Below the pieces are notes generated by a model. It had not been told where the DNA came from. It saw nothing but the letters and a program-made list of their open reading frames with translations, and searched no databases. DNA of 64,000 bases from Rhodobacteraceae bacterium NBU2976 (GTDB lineage: Bacteria; Pseudomonadota; Alphaproteobacteria; Rhodobacterales; Rhodobacteraceae). Position numbers and translations under genes: made by a program. The stretch lies in contig JALPRQ010000002.1 of the NCBI GenBank assembly GCA_023630215.1, forward strand, positions 1-64,000, read 5' to 3'. Each line of letters begins with the position of its first letter. Within the stretch, counting starts at the first letter, position 1. Positions 35,051 to 43,455 of the stretch are shown here, piece after piece.

Positions 35051-35818
35051 TTATTTGTTCACCTTCGGTCGCAACACATGTGGGATTGTGGGGTCGTAGA
35101 GCGCCGAATCCTTGAAGTCTGATGGAGTGTCCACTGCCGGACCCACAAAAATCAACGCTGTGCGGGTGATTTTCTGGACCCGAACGGCCTCACGGATGGT
35201 GCTAAGCGTCCCTTTGATGAATTTTTGGTCAGGCCAGCCGACGCGATAGGCAACAACGACCGGACAGTCGGGACCATAATGGGGGGCAAGCTGGCGTTCG
35301 ATCTCGCGCAGGTTGCGGATGGCGAGGTGAATGACGATGGTCGCGCCGGTGCGGCCAAAGTTTTCCAGCGTTTCCCCCGGCGGCATGTCGGTCGATTTCA
35401 TCGACATACGGGTGAGGATGAGGGATTGGGCGATTTCGGGGATCGTCAGCTCCTGCCCCATCGCGGCGGCGGCGGCGGCATAGGCGGACACACCGGGCGT
35501 GATGTCGTAGGGAATGTTTTCGGTCTTTAGTCGCCGGATCTGCTCGGCGATAGCCCCGTAAAGCGAGGGGTCGCCCGAATGGACACGGGCGACGTCTTTG
35601 CCCTCGCTGTGGGCCTTCACGATTTCGGCGTGCGTGTCGTCAAGCGTCATGGGGGCGGTGTCCAGCACGCGCGCCCCTTCGGGCGCGTAGGCGACGACAG
35701 CTTCGGGCACCAGCGATCCGGCATAGAGGCAGACGGGGCATTGTTCGATCAAACGGCGGCCTTTGACGGTGATCAGGTCGGGGTCGCCGGGGCCAGCGCC
35801 GATGAAGTGGACGGTCAT
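35051..35818 (-). CDS. cobM: Precorrin-4 C11-methyltransferase
   Basis: A 255-residue SAM-dependent corrin-ring methyltransferase. It starts VHFIGAGPGDPDLITVKGRRLI (the GxGxGD SAM loop), then SGDPSLYGAIAEQIRRL and PGVSAYAAAAAAMGQELTIPE, the CobM/CbiF pattern that distinguishes it from the other ring methyltransferases. It overlaps the end of cbiG-cobJ by four bases (ATGA) and is followed by cobB after 10 bases, in one operon. Confidence 0.95.
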   Translation of the reverse strand: MTVHFIGAGPGDPDLITVKGRRLIEQCPVCLYAGSLVPEAVVAYAPEGARVLDTAPMTLDDTHAEIVKAHSEGKDVARVHSGDPSLYGAIAEQIRRLKTENIPYDITPGVSAYAAAAAAMGQELTIPEIAQSLILTRMSMKSTDMPPGETLENFGRTGATIVIHLAIRNLREIERQLAPHYGPDCPVVVAYRVGWPDQKFIKGTLSTIREAVRVQKITRTALIFVGPAVDTPSDFKDSALYDPTIPHVLRPKVNK

Positions 35819-37617
35819 GACAGGTCTCCGTCAATTTTGCGGGCATAGCCGCGGGGCGTGAACATGCGGGGACCCTCGCCGCGCACGATCAGGCGGGAAT
35901 GGCTGGAGCCGACGAGGACGGTGGTCAGCATATCGACCTCGTCAACGTCAAGGTCGGCGAGGCGGCGGTAGGTCAGCGTTTCCTCGGGCCGTCCCAGCGA
36001 TGCTGCCAGAAGGACGGGCGTGTCAGCGGGGCGATGTTGGAGGAGGATATCGCGCGCCTCCGCCAGCAATGTCCGGCGGCGTTTCGACACGGGGTTGTAA
36101 AAGGCAATGACAAAATCCCCCTCGGCAGCGGCTTTTAGACGTTTCAGAATATCCTCGCGCGGCGTCAACAGGTCGGACAGGGATATGGCGCAGAAATCAT
36201 GGCCAAGCGGGGCACCCGCCCGTGCGGCAGCGCCTTGCAGTGCAGACACGCCGGGGGTGGAAACCACATCGACCCGCCGCGCGGCGTCCGTAACGCCATG
36301 CTGATCCGGCGCGCGGTCCAGCAATTCGTAGACCAATGCGCCCATGGCATAGATGCCCGCGTCACCTGAACAAATCAGCGCGACGTTCTTGCCTTTTCCG
36401 GCTTCTTCGAGAGCATAACGGCAGCGGTCTTCTTCGCCGCCCAGCGGGAAATCGGATCGGGTTTTCCCTGCCGCAAGCGGTCCGAGGAGGTCGATGTAAA
36501 GGCCATAGCCGACCAGTTCTTCGGCCTCGGCAATCAGTTGCGAGGCTTCGGGCGTGCGCCAGGAATGCTGGCCGGGTCCGATGGATACGATGGACAGTTT
36601 TCCTCGGGATCGGCCGCGTAATTCGGTAACAGGCTCCGGCGCTCGAGCTATCGCGCAAGTCGCGTTTGCGGTTTTGACCTTTTCAACCACTAGCGTCGCA
36701 TCCTGCCCCGCCGCCGCCAGCGCCGACGCCTCGGACACACCGTGGCAGCCGACCTCGGCAAAAACCACGTCGGAGGGATTGGCGAGACGTGGAGTCTCGG
36801 CCTCCAGCGTCACAGCATCAAAAACTCTGAACGGCACACCAAGACGCCGCGCCGTATCGATCATCGCAGGCTCGTCACCTTTGAGGTCAAGCGAGGTCAC
36901 GCAGGCGATACATTCCGGCGCGATCCCCGCCTTCGCGAGACTGTCGTTCACCAGCGCCCACATTTCGTCAGGATCACACCCGCGCGCACATCCCAGACCC
37001 AGAATGTGACGCTGTGGATAATAAACCAGCGAACCGTCGGTGAGCGTCACAGGTGCCACGCTGGTGATCAGGCGCATCGGACCCGTGCCGGAGTCCAGCC
37101 CCCAGATATTCTCGCCCTCGATGATCGGCTGCACGCCAGACAGCATCGCGGCCATCGCCTGTTTGGCATCCTCGGGGTTACCCAGACGCCAGCCTGCAGG
37201 TGGCTCGTCCAGCGCAATGCCCAGCGCCACATCTCCTGCTGTGGTGACGGCGGCGTGGGACTGCAACGCCTCGGCAATCTGTTTCGTCAGACGGTTGGCC
37301 CCGCGATGCCCGCCAAGCAGCGGGATCACGGTGGAGCCATCGTCGGGGATGGCAATTACGGGTGGTTCAGTGCGTTTATCGGCCAGAACCGGGGCGACGG
37401 CGCGGACCAGAATGCCAGCAGCGCACACGCCAATCACCGGATGCCCAGCCACAAACAAATTGCGCACATGGTCGAGCGCGTTCGGAAAGAACGCATCCGC
37501 CTGATCCACCCGCCCCTCGCGGCCATGCAACGGCACGTCCAGCGCTGCCGCGACACGGTGTGCGGTGGGTTCGCCGGAGCGTGACAGGCAGATAACAATG
37601 GGGGTCAGGTCAGCCAC
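35815..37617 (-). CDS. cobJ: Fused CbiG / precorrin-3B C17-methyltransferase (CobJ)
   Basis: A 600-residue fusion. Residues 1-330 match CbiG: the N-terminal part (IVICLSRSGEPTAHRVA) and a CbiG central region with CAAGILVRAVAPVLADKRTEPPVI and GGHRGANRLTKQIAEAL, then the C-terminal CbiG part (LGLGCARGCDPDEMWALV and CHGVSEASAL). Residues 340-600 match CobJ: SIVSIGPGQHSWRTPEA, GYGLYIDLL, SGDAGIYAMGALVYELL and AFYNPVSKRR. CbiG opens the delta-lactone in the anaerobic pathway; CobJ contracts the ring and methylates C17. One chain may channel the intermediate. Start overlaps the cobI end. Confidence 0.92.
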   Translation of the reverse strand: MADLTPIVICLSRSGEPTAHRVAAALDVPLHGREGRVDQADAFFPNALDHVRNLFVAGHPVIGVCAAGILVRAVAPVLADKRTEPPVIAIPDDGSTVIPLLGGHRGANRLTKQIAEALQSHAAVTTAGDVALGIALDEPPAGWRLGNPEDAKQAMAAMLSGVQPIIEGENIWGLDSGTGPMRLITSVAPVTLTDGSLVYYPQRHILGLGCARGCDPDEMWALVNDSLAKAGIAPECIACVTSLDLKGDEPAMIDTARRLGVPFRVFDAVTLEAETPRLANPSDVVFAEVGCHGVSEASALAAAGQDATLVVEKVKTANATCAIARAPEPVTELRGRSRGKLSIVSIGPGQHSWRTPEASQLIAEAEELVGYGLYIDLLGPLAAGKTRSDFPLGGEEDRCRYALEEAGKGKNVALICSGDAGIYAMGALVYELLDRAPDQHGVTDAARRVDVVSTPGVSALQGAAARAGAPLGHDFCAISLSDLLTPREDILKRLKAAAEGDFVIAFYNPVSKRRRTLLAEARDILLQHRPADTPVLLAASLGRPEETLTYRRLADLDVDEVDMLTTVLVGSSHSRLIVRGEGPRMFTPRGYARKIDGDLS

Positions 37618-38300
37618 GGATCGGCACCTTTCGTGATCAGGATCATAGAGAAATAAGGGGCGTTTTCGGGGGCATCGGCTAGCGGTAGAACGATTTGATC
37701 TGGCAGGCTGGCGCGTTCAATATACGTGGCCGTCAGGGCAAGGTCGGCGATGATCTGACGGATTTTTGGCAAGTGCCGCCCGACTTTCATAATTGCCACG
37801 GCATCGGAGTGCGCGATACGGTCGCGCAAGGTATCAGCGTCCAGCGTCGCAGGCAAAACCGTCAGCGTTTCATTGCGCGCTGTCAGCGGCAAACCCGCCA
37901 CGGCAGCGCAGGTTGTTAGCGAGGTCACGCCTGGCACGATCACCGTCTGATAGCGTCCAGACAGTCGCGCGAACAGATACATGAAAGACCCATAAAAGAA
38001 CGGATCACCCTCGCACAGCACCACGACATCGTCGCCAGCGTCGAGCGCTGCGGCAATATCCGCCGCCCCTGTATCATACGCCGCCTGCGCGGGTTCCCGC
38101 GCCGTGGTCATCGGGATATCAATGCGGATTTCGCGGGCATTTGGCGCGATCACCCCCGCCGCGATGGAGCGCGCAAAACTCTCGCCGCCTGCCAGTGTCG
38201 GATAGGCTACGACCTTGGCCGCCGATATCAGGCGATGCGCTTTTAGCGTCATCAGCTCCGGATCGCCCGGCCCCAACCCTATGCCATAAAGAACACTCAT
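37605..38300 (-). CDS. cobI: Precorrin-2 C20-methyltransferase
   Basis: A 231-residue SAM methyltransferase. The ATG at 38300 overlaps the cobL stop (CGATGAGT); the longer open frame to 38495 is not used. YGIGLGPGDPELMTLKAHRLI gives the SAM loop, CEGDPFFYGSFMYLFARL and VPGVTSLTTCAAVAGLPL follow, and the family end NAPYFSMILITKG is present. It transfers the C20 methyl group early in corrin synthesis. Confidence 0.95.
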   Translation of the reverse strand: MSVLYGIGLGPGDPELMTLKAHRLISAAKVVAYPTLAGGESFARSIAAGVIAPNAREIRIDIPMTTAREPAQAAYDTGAADIAAALDAGDDVVVLCEGDPFFYGSFMYLFARLSGRYQTVIVPGVTSLTTCAAVAGLPLTARNETLTVLPATLDADTLRDRIAHSDAVAIMKVGRHLPKIRQIIADLALTATYIERASLPDQIVLPLADAPENAPYFSMILITKGADPWLT

Positions 38301-39496
38301 CGTTTGATCAGGCTCCACTGTGTCACTGGCATCAGCGGTTTCATCCCGGTCAGCGTGCCCACGGGCGTCGCACGCGACACCGCGATTTGCACCAGCTCTC
38401 CACCATGTTCGGCATGCAGCGCCAACAACAGCGCTTGCGTTTCCAAGGTCACGCCATTGGCGACCAGTCGTCCCAGAGGCCGCAAAGCAGACCAACAGGC
38501 GGTGAACACGTCACGCGTCAGCCCGCCACCAATAAAAATGGCGTCTGGCGCAGCCAGTCCGTCGAGTTGATCTGGCGCTGTGCCATCCAGCAATTCCAGC
38601 TTTGGCACACCCAGCGCCAGCGCATTATGCGCCGCCATCGCGCGACGATCCGCACGGGGTTCGATGCCAATGGCGGATGTATAGCGCGCCGCGCGCATCC
38701 ATTCGATCGCGACCGATCCCGATCCGCAGCCGACGTCCCACAACAGTGCCCCGCGCATTGGCATCAGCTTGGCAACGGTCACCGCGCGCACCTCGCGCTT
38801 GGTCATGGTGCCGTCGCTTTCAAACAGCTCGTCCGCCAATCCCGGCACGCGTGGCAGCAGCGCCGCATCTGGCGCGGCGATACATTCCACGGCCAGCGTG
38901 TTGAACGCCGGCACGGCCTGGTTCCACGTCTCGGCAATGCCATCAAAACGTTTTTCGTCGGCCCCGCCCATGGAGGACAGCACGGTCATCCGACTTTGTC
39001 CGTAACCCCGTTCGCTCAGGAACCGCGCGATTTGCGAGGGTGTGTCCGACCCCGTCGTCAGGATCAGCAAGCGCACATCCGGCTGTATAAACGCAATCAT
39101 CTGTTCCACCGGGCGGCCATGGACGGTCAGGGTTTCCAGATCCGCCATGCTCCACCCCATCCGCGCGGCGGCCAATTGGAAGGCCGAGAGTTGCGGGTGA
39201 TAGGTGATCTCGTTCGCCGGAATGGCGCGCCCGATCCGTGCCCCGACCGAGAACCAGAGCGGGTCACCGGTCGCCAGCACCACGACGCGTTTGCCTTTGA
39301 AGGATTTCAGCGTCTCGATCAGCGCATCAAACGGCGAGGGCCACGCGACCCGTTTGGCCGTCACATTCGCTGACAAGTTATGATGACGATCCCCGCCAAT
39401 GATGATCTCGGCCGCTTCGACAATGGTGCGGGTGGCGGGGGTCAGGCCGTCGAGGCCATCCTCGCCAATCCCAACGATATGGAGCCAAGGGGTCAT
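38297..39496 (-). CDS. cobL: Precorrin-6Y C5,15-methyltransferase (decarboxylating)
   Basis: A 399-residue bifunctional enzyme (CbiE plus CbiT). The N-terminal half is a corrin-type methyltransferase (LHIVGIGEDGLDGLTPATRTIV, ATGDPLWFSVGARIG). The C-terminal half is a class I SAM methyltransferase (LLWDVGCGSGSVAIEWMRAA, near residue 245) that methylates C15 and decarboxylates. The ATG at 39496 overlaps the stop of the cobH fusion gene. Both domains appear complete. Confidence 0.95.
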   Translation of the reverse strand: MTPWLHIVGIGEDGLDGLTPATRTIVEAAEIIIGGDRHHNLSANVTAKRVAWPSPFDALIETLKSFKGKRVVVLATGDPLWFSVGARIGRAIPANEITYHPQLSAFQLAAARMGWSMADLETLTVHGRPVEQMIAFIQPDVRLLILTTGSDTPSQIARFLSERGYGQSRMTVLSSMGGADEKRFDGIAETWNQAVPAFNTLAVECIAAPDAALLPRVPGLADELFESDGTMTKREVRAVTVAKLMPMRGALLWDVGCGSGSVAIEWMRAARYTSAIGIEPRADRRAMAAHNALALGVPKLELLDGTAPDQLDGLAAPDAIFIGGGLTRDVFTACWSALRPLGRLVANGVTLETQALLLALHAEHGGELVQIAVSRATPVGTLTGMKPLMPVTQWSLIKR

Positions 39497-40971
39497 TGTG
39501 TGTCCTCCGGTAATCCTGCGGCGAAGGCGTTGACGGCGGCAGAGGCCATGGCGGACCCGCCACGTCGGCCTTGCAGCGCGATGAACGGGGTGTTGCCGGG
39601 GTTGGCGGACAGCGCCGCTTTGCTTTCCGCCGCGCCGACGAAGCCGACGGGGAAGGCGAGGATCGCCGCGGGTTTCGGCCAACCCTGATCCAGCTTTTCC
39701 AGCAGGTGGAACAGCGCCGTTGGGGCGTTGCCGATGGCGACGATGGCGCCCTCGATATGGTCACGCCACAGCTCCACCGCGGCGGCGGATCGGGTGGTTT
39801 TCAGGTTGGCGGAAAGGTTGGGCGTGCGAGGGTCGTTTAGGGTCACGATGACCTCGTTTTCCGACAGGTAGCGGCGAATGATCCCCGCGCCGACCATTTC
39901 GCAATCGCATAGGATCGGGGCACCGTTGGTCAGGGCCGTGTGGGCGGCGGTGTAAATATCGTCGCTGAAACTCAGGTCTTGGGGCAAGTCCACCATACCA
40001 CAGGCGTGGATCAGGCGGGTGGCGACCGGGTGCAGGTCTTTGGGCAGTTTCGAAAAATCCGCCTCTGCCCGCACAGTTTCGAAGCTTTGGCGATAGATGG
40101 CGGCGGGGTCCTTCAGATAGGTTGGCATCGCGGCGGTCAGCAACTCGACGCAATCCTGACCCAGCATACACGCCTCCTCCAGCCGCACTTTCGCTGGCAT
40201 GTCGAGCGGTTTGCGCAGGACCTCGCGCAGGTCGCCGCGGCGATCAAGCACGGCAAACACCTCGGCCAATCGCCGCACCTGTCCGGCATCTTTCACTGAC
40301 TCGCCCGGGTGCGGTGGCAGCATCGAGGGGTAGATTTCGGCGAGCACATGACCCTCATCCTCACCCAGCGTTTCCAATGGCCAGACGCGGCACGGGAGGT
40401 TGGCCCGCAACCGTTCGAGCGCGGCGATACCGGTCAAGGCTTGGGAGCCGACGGACCCAATGCCAAAAAGTTTCCAGACCTCTTGCGCGCGGTTCCCTTC
40501 CTCTGCATAGCGGTTTCGGGGTGGGAGCGTCTCGCCATATCCTTGCCCGCAGGTCTTCGCCAGATCGTCATAGGTATGCCGACTAGGATGCCCCCAAAAG
40601 GGGCCGACGCCGGGGAAGCGTTGGTTTAGCCGCGCAGCCACTTTGAAACGGTTGTTGGCGTTGTGATCATCATCAATGATCTGGTCCGAAAGCAAGCGCC
40701 AGAGGTCGCGCCAGTCGCCGCCGGTCAGGGCGTGAGCGGTGCCTTCGGGGTAGCCGAAGGGGAAGTCGAACCCGGCCAAAACCCGCTCGCCTCGGGCCGT
40801 GGCCTCGCGAAGAATATCTGCGATCTCGGCCATCGCTTGGACCCGCGTTTCAGGGTTGGTCAGGCGCAAATCCCCACCTCGCAACCATGCGATCCAGATG
40901 CTGTCCGCACCTGTTGCGGGGACTGACGACGATGACCAGTCCACCATCAGATATCCGTCAAACAGGCTCAT
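39493..40971 (-). CDS. cobH: Precorrin-8X methylmutase (CobH) fused to an N-terminal unassigned domain
   Basis: A 492-residue protein made of two parts. Residues 285-492 match CobH/CbiC, moving the C11 methyl to C12: YLKDPAAIYRQSFETVRAEADF, ATRLIHACGM with the catalytic His, PILCDCEMVGAGI and ILAFPVGFVGAAESK. Residues 1-280 form a domain with YLMVDWSSSS, LAGFDFPFGYPEG and WKLFGIGSVGSQALTGIAAL, which elsewhere, from memory, is a separate cob-linked gene; it has a DUF429/RNase-H-like look, unproven. In-frame joining is smooth (VRLEEACMLGQDCVELL). ATG overlaps the cbiX stop (ATGA). Confidence 0.88.
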   Translation of the reverse strand: MSLFDGYLMVDWSSSSVPATGADSIWIAWLRGGDLRLTNPETRVQAMAEIADILREATARGERVLAGFDFPFGYPEGTAHALTGGDWRDLWRLLSDQIIDDDHNANNRFKVAARLNQRFPGVGPFWGHPSRHTYDDLAKTCGQGYGETLPPRNRYAEEGNRAQEVWKLFGIGSVGSQALTGIAALERLRANLPCRVWPLETLGEDEGHVLAEIYPSMLPPHPGESVKDAGQVRRLAEVFAVLDRRGDLREVLRKPLDMPAKVRLEEACMLGQDCVELLTAAMPTYLKDPAAIYRQSFETVRAEADFSKLPKDLHPVATRLIHACGMVDLPQDLSFSDDIYTAAHTALTNGAPILCDCEMVGAGIIRRYLSENEVIVTLNDPRTPNLSANLKTTRSAAAVELWRDHIEGAIVAIGNAPTALFHLLEKLDQGWPKPAAILAFPVGFVGAAESKAALSANPGNTPFIALQGRRGGSAMASAAVNAFAAGLPEDTQ

Positions 40972-42062
40972 TTCTTGCGCACACTCTCCGGCCCGTGCGG
41001 GTGCTTGGCATGAGGGTATTCGGGGTGCGCGTGGTCGTGGTGATGATGTCCGTGGTCATGGTCATGGCTGTGATCATGCGGATGGTCGTGATCGTGATGA
41101 TGGTGACCCATATCCAACCGACAGGCCCCCGTGCAGAACGTGTCACACAGGTCGCAGGTTTCCACCGTTGCCCCCGGCGCATTCGCGCCCTGCCCTTCGA
41201 CATGGTGGTGGTGGCTTTCCTGCGCCATGCCGACCTCGGCTTCGAACCCCAGAACCTGCTCGCGGTATTTGCACATGCCGCAATTCATGTTGTTCGTACC
41301 TTCGAGAATTTCGCGCACGCGGTCCGCAAAGGTTTCGATGACCTTCGGGTGATCATTCAGGTAACCGGCTTTGACGAACTGGATGTCCGGATGCGCCGCG
41401 GCAACTTGGTCGGTGAAGCCATAAATCCGGTCGATCAAGATGCCGGAGAACAGGAAATACGGGAAAACGATGATGCGTTTATAGCCCAGCTTCGTCGCAT
41501 GTTGCAGACAGGGTTCAACCAGCGGGAAGGTGACGCCGGAATAGCCGACCTCGACCCAGCCGAAGCCCATCCCCTCTTGCAACAGACGCGCGATTTTCGA
41601 CACGTTGGCGTTGGCGTCGGGGTCCGACGCGCCACGGCCGATGACGACCAGACAGGTGTCGTGCAACGCGACCTCGCCGTGTTCGGCGTTGGCGGCATCC
41701 ACCGCCGCGCGGACACGGTCCGAGGCCGCCGACACCATCTTGGGGTCAACGCCCAGCTCGCGGCCATAGCCCACGGTGATCCCGTGTTTGGCGGCATAGG
41801 TGTTCAGCACCGTCGGAATATCGTTTTTCGCGTGCATCGCCGCGAACAACATCCCGGGCACCGCCAGAATATGGTCACAGCCCGCCTCACGCAGGTTATC
41901 GAGTCCGTCGCGGATCACCGGATTGGCGAATTCCAGATAGCCGTAATCGACCGGCCAGTCGGGGAAATGCGGACGCAGACGTTCCGCCAGCACGGCGAAT
42001 TCGTCCACGGCGGCTTGGCTGCGGGACCCGTGCCCACAGACCATCACTCCGAATTTTGGCAT
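40968..42062 (-). CDS. cbiX: Long-form sirohydrochlorin cobaltochelatase CbiX with His-rich tail
   Basis: A 364-residue chelatase. Two CbiX domains are fused: residues 1-130 (FGVMVCGHGSRSQAAVDEF) and about 140-260 (LVVIGRGASDPDANANVSK). A Cys motif NMNCGMCKYREQVLGFE follows, the iron-sulfur type end known in CbiX-L, then a His-rich tail (several HHHH and HDHDHPH runs) for cobalt storage or delivery. It inserts cobalt early into sirohydrochlorin/precorrin-2. The start at 42062 is one base after the stop of the small 48-residue gene upstream. Confidence 0.92.
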   Translation of the reverse strand: MPKFGVMVCGHGSRSQAAVDEFAVLAERLRPHFPDWPVDYGYLEFANPVIRDGLDNLREAGCDHILAVPGMLFAAMHAKNDIPTVLNTYAAKHGITVGYGRELGVDPKMVSAASDRVRAAVDAANAEHGEVALHDTCLVVIGRGASDPDANANVSKIARLLQEGMGFGWVEVGYSGVTFPLVEPCLQHATKLGYKRIIVFPYFLFSGILIDRIYGFTDQVAAAHPDIQFVKAGYLNDHPKVIETFADRVREILEGTNNMNCGMCKYREQVLGFEAEVGMAQESHHHHVEGQGANAPGATVETCDLCDTFCTGACRLDMGHHHHDHDHPHDHSHDHDHGHHHHDHAHPEYPHAKHPHGPESVRKK

Positions 42063-42063
42063 C

Positions 42064-42210
42064 TTAACGGCGGGCGGCGATGAGCGCGACACAGGCCGCC
42101 AGAACGGCAACAGCCAGAACTTCGGGGTGCGGCATGTGGAAGCCACCTGTCGCAGGATGTGCGAAAGCAGGCGTGGCAGCGAGGGTTGCAAATGCGATGA
42201 GTTTTTTCAT
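42064..42210 (-). CDS. 48-residue membrane protein leading the cobalamin operon
   Basis: A small gene too short for a usual ORF listing. AAGGAAAG precedes the ATG at 42210. The protein has a signal-peptide-like start (KKLIAFATLAATPAFAH, cleavage near residue 17), a short polar part (PATGGFHMPHPE) and a second hydrophobic stretch (VLAVAVLAACVALIAA) ending in ARR. The stop lies one base before the ATG of cbiX, so it heads the operon. The three His between the helices hint at metal handling; a cobalt-uptake role like that of CbtB-type small subunits is inference only. Confidence 0.7.
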   Translation of the reverse strand: MKKLIAFATLAATPAFAHPATGGFHMPHPEVLAVAVLAACVALIAARR

Positions 42211-42236
42211 TGTCTTTCCTTCCAATTTAGAAGGAA

Positions 42237-42345
42237 ACGCTTGTCGTCTGACAGTTTCAGCTAAGGCCCCCGGGATGGGTCAGCCGCCACCGAACGCGTT
42301 TCCAGCCCAGAATGGGCACCGTCGATAGGACTGCCTAACAAGCGC
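42237..42345 (-). promoter_or_regulatory. Putative cobalamin riboswitch (variant) of the cob operon
   Basis: On the minus strand, CGCTTGT (42344-42338) pairs with ACAAGCG (42244-42238) to close a domain of about 107 nucleotides upstream of the small gene and cbiX. Inside it, in order, are GGTGCCC with a GGGC hairpin partner, GGAAACGC, CGGTG, CGGCTGACCC and AACTGT, resembling the cobalamin riboswitch core (GGTGCC, AGGGAAGC, GGTG, GCTGNCCC, AACTGT). The usual AGGGAA is altered, and an insertion separates the CCC and AACTGT blocks. A hairpin upstream (42353-42375) has a loop complementary to GGCAG. Position before a B12 operon supports the call. Confidence 0.5.
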
Positions 42346-42423
42346 CCCGAGTCGGCACAAGGCAGAAACCGACGCCTTGCAGATATTCGCGTCATCGGGG
42401 ATAGTTCGGGGCGGAGCGTGGGC

Positions 42424-43110
42424 ATGAAAAAATTCGGCGAAGATATATGGATCGCAGGCGGGGCATCACTCGAGGTTGGCGGGTTTTCTTATAACACGCG
42501 AATGGCGGTGATCCGGTTGTCAGATGGCGGACTGTTCATTTGGTCGCCCATCCAACTTACCGAGAAAGTGAAGGCCGAGGTTGACGCGCTTGGGTCCGTT
42601 TCTCACATCGTCTCGCCGATCAAGTACCACCATCTGTTCATTGCCGACTGGCAGGCAGCCTATCCGGACGCTAAAACCCACGCCGCACCCGGGCTGACAA
42701 AACGGCGCAAGGATTTGCGTTTTGATGCGGAATTGCAGGACGGTCCCGACCTGGCGTGGGCGGATGTCATGGATCAGGCGATTTTTTTCGGCAATCCAAT
42801 GCTGGAAGAGGTGATTTTTTATCATCGTCCAAGTCGCACGGTACTTTTCTGTGACTTGCTGCAACAATTTCCTGCGGAGCATTTCACTGGTTGGCGACGG
42901 ACCATCGCGCGGCTGGACCTGATGATCGGCCCCGAGCCCACGGTGCCGCGGAAATTTCGGGTGGCTTTTATCAATCGACGCGCGGCGCGCACAGCGCTGG
43001 AGCGAATTCTGAATTGGCAAGCGGATCGTTTGATCATTGCCCATGGCGACGTGATTGAACAGGCGGCCACAGACACGCTGCGGCGTGCCTTCACATGGTT
43101 GAAGCGTTAG
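42424..43110 (+). CDS. DUF4336 protein (metallo-beta-lactamase-like)
   Basis: A 228-residue cytoplasmic protein. GGAG precedes the ATG at 42424; a GTG at 42418 is too close to it. DUF4336 features: GEDIWIAGGASLEVGGFSYNTRMAVIRLSDGGLFIWSPI, then HIVSPIKYHHLFIADWQAAYPDAKTHAAPGL and ADRLIIAHGDVI at the end. These correspond to a metallo-beta-lactamase fold in which the classic HxHxDH motif is degenerate (KYHHLFIADW). Enzymatic role unknown. Divergent from the cobalamin operon. Confidence 0.85.
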   Translation: MKKFGEDIWIAGGASLEVGGFSYNTRMAVIRLSDGGLFIWSPIQLTEKVKAEVDALGSVSHIVSPIKYHHLFIADWQAAYPDAKTHAAPGLTKRRKDLRFDAELQDGPDLAWADVMDQAIFFGNPMLEEVIFYHRPSRTVLFCDLLQQFPAEHFTGWRRTIARLDLMIGPEPTVPRKFRVAFINRRAARTALERILNWQADRLIIAHGDVIEQAATDTLRRAFTWLKR

Positions 43111-43117
43111 AGAGGCC

Positions 43118-43393
43118 TTAAACGCAAAGTGCGCGGATCGCGGAACCGCTGCCCGACGGTGTCAAGGTCAGGTTTGACATTTCGAGGTCTGACGCCGCAC
43201 ATTCCGGTTGCACGATCAGCTCGCCGATTTCTTCGGGGCTAAAGGCCGCGCCTGCAAAACCGGTGACCACAACCTGCCCGTCAACAACTTCCATCGCGAC
43301 ACTGGCCTTATTCGGGTCGTCGTCACCAACCAACCCGCCGCCACCGCATCCGGCCAGAATAGTCACAAAAATACCTGCAATCGCTTTGCGCAT
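43118..43393 (-). CDS. Small lipoprotein of unknown function
   Basis: A 91-residue protein with a lipobox (LAGC at residues 13-16) after a short signal peptide, then GGGG and an acidic linker. The mature part has a Cys pair (PECAASD and ALCV) and a beta-rich layout (ASVAMEVVDGQVVVTGFAG). Lipid-anchored, outer or inner membrane. No family recognised. Its stop is 7 bases past the convergent DUF4336 stop. Confidence 0.7.
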   Translation of the reverse strand: MRKAIAGIFVTILAGCGGGGLVGDDDPNKASVAMEVVDGQVVVTGFAGAAFSPEEIGELIVQPECAASDLEMSNLTLTPSGSGSAIRALCV

Positions 43394-43455
43394 GATGTCC
43401 CCTTCATAGTGTCAGTCGTCTGTAGCCCAACATATTTGCGACACGAGCTCAAGCA

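Noticed and set aside
37605-38495. Longer cobI start at 38495
   Set aside because: The first 65 residues are a shadow of cobL, and the ATG at 38300 overlaps the cobL stop as in the rest of the operon.
38141-39373. Long 410-codon plus-strand frame
   Set aside because: It is antisense to cobL, has Gln/Arg/His-rich shadow composition and no domain; cobL on the other strand has full family motifs.
40887-42083. 398-codon plus-strand frame
   Set aside because: Antisense to cbiX. Its Val/Met-rich repeats are simply the complement of the His-rich tail of CbiX.
42340-42355. Thiamine riboswitch-like ACTCGGGGCGC motif in the cob leader
   Set aside because: The second TPP-riboswitch block (CTGAGA) and the GAACCTGATC block are missing, while cobalamin-type blocks are present.
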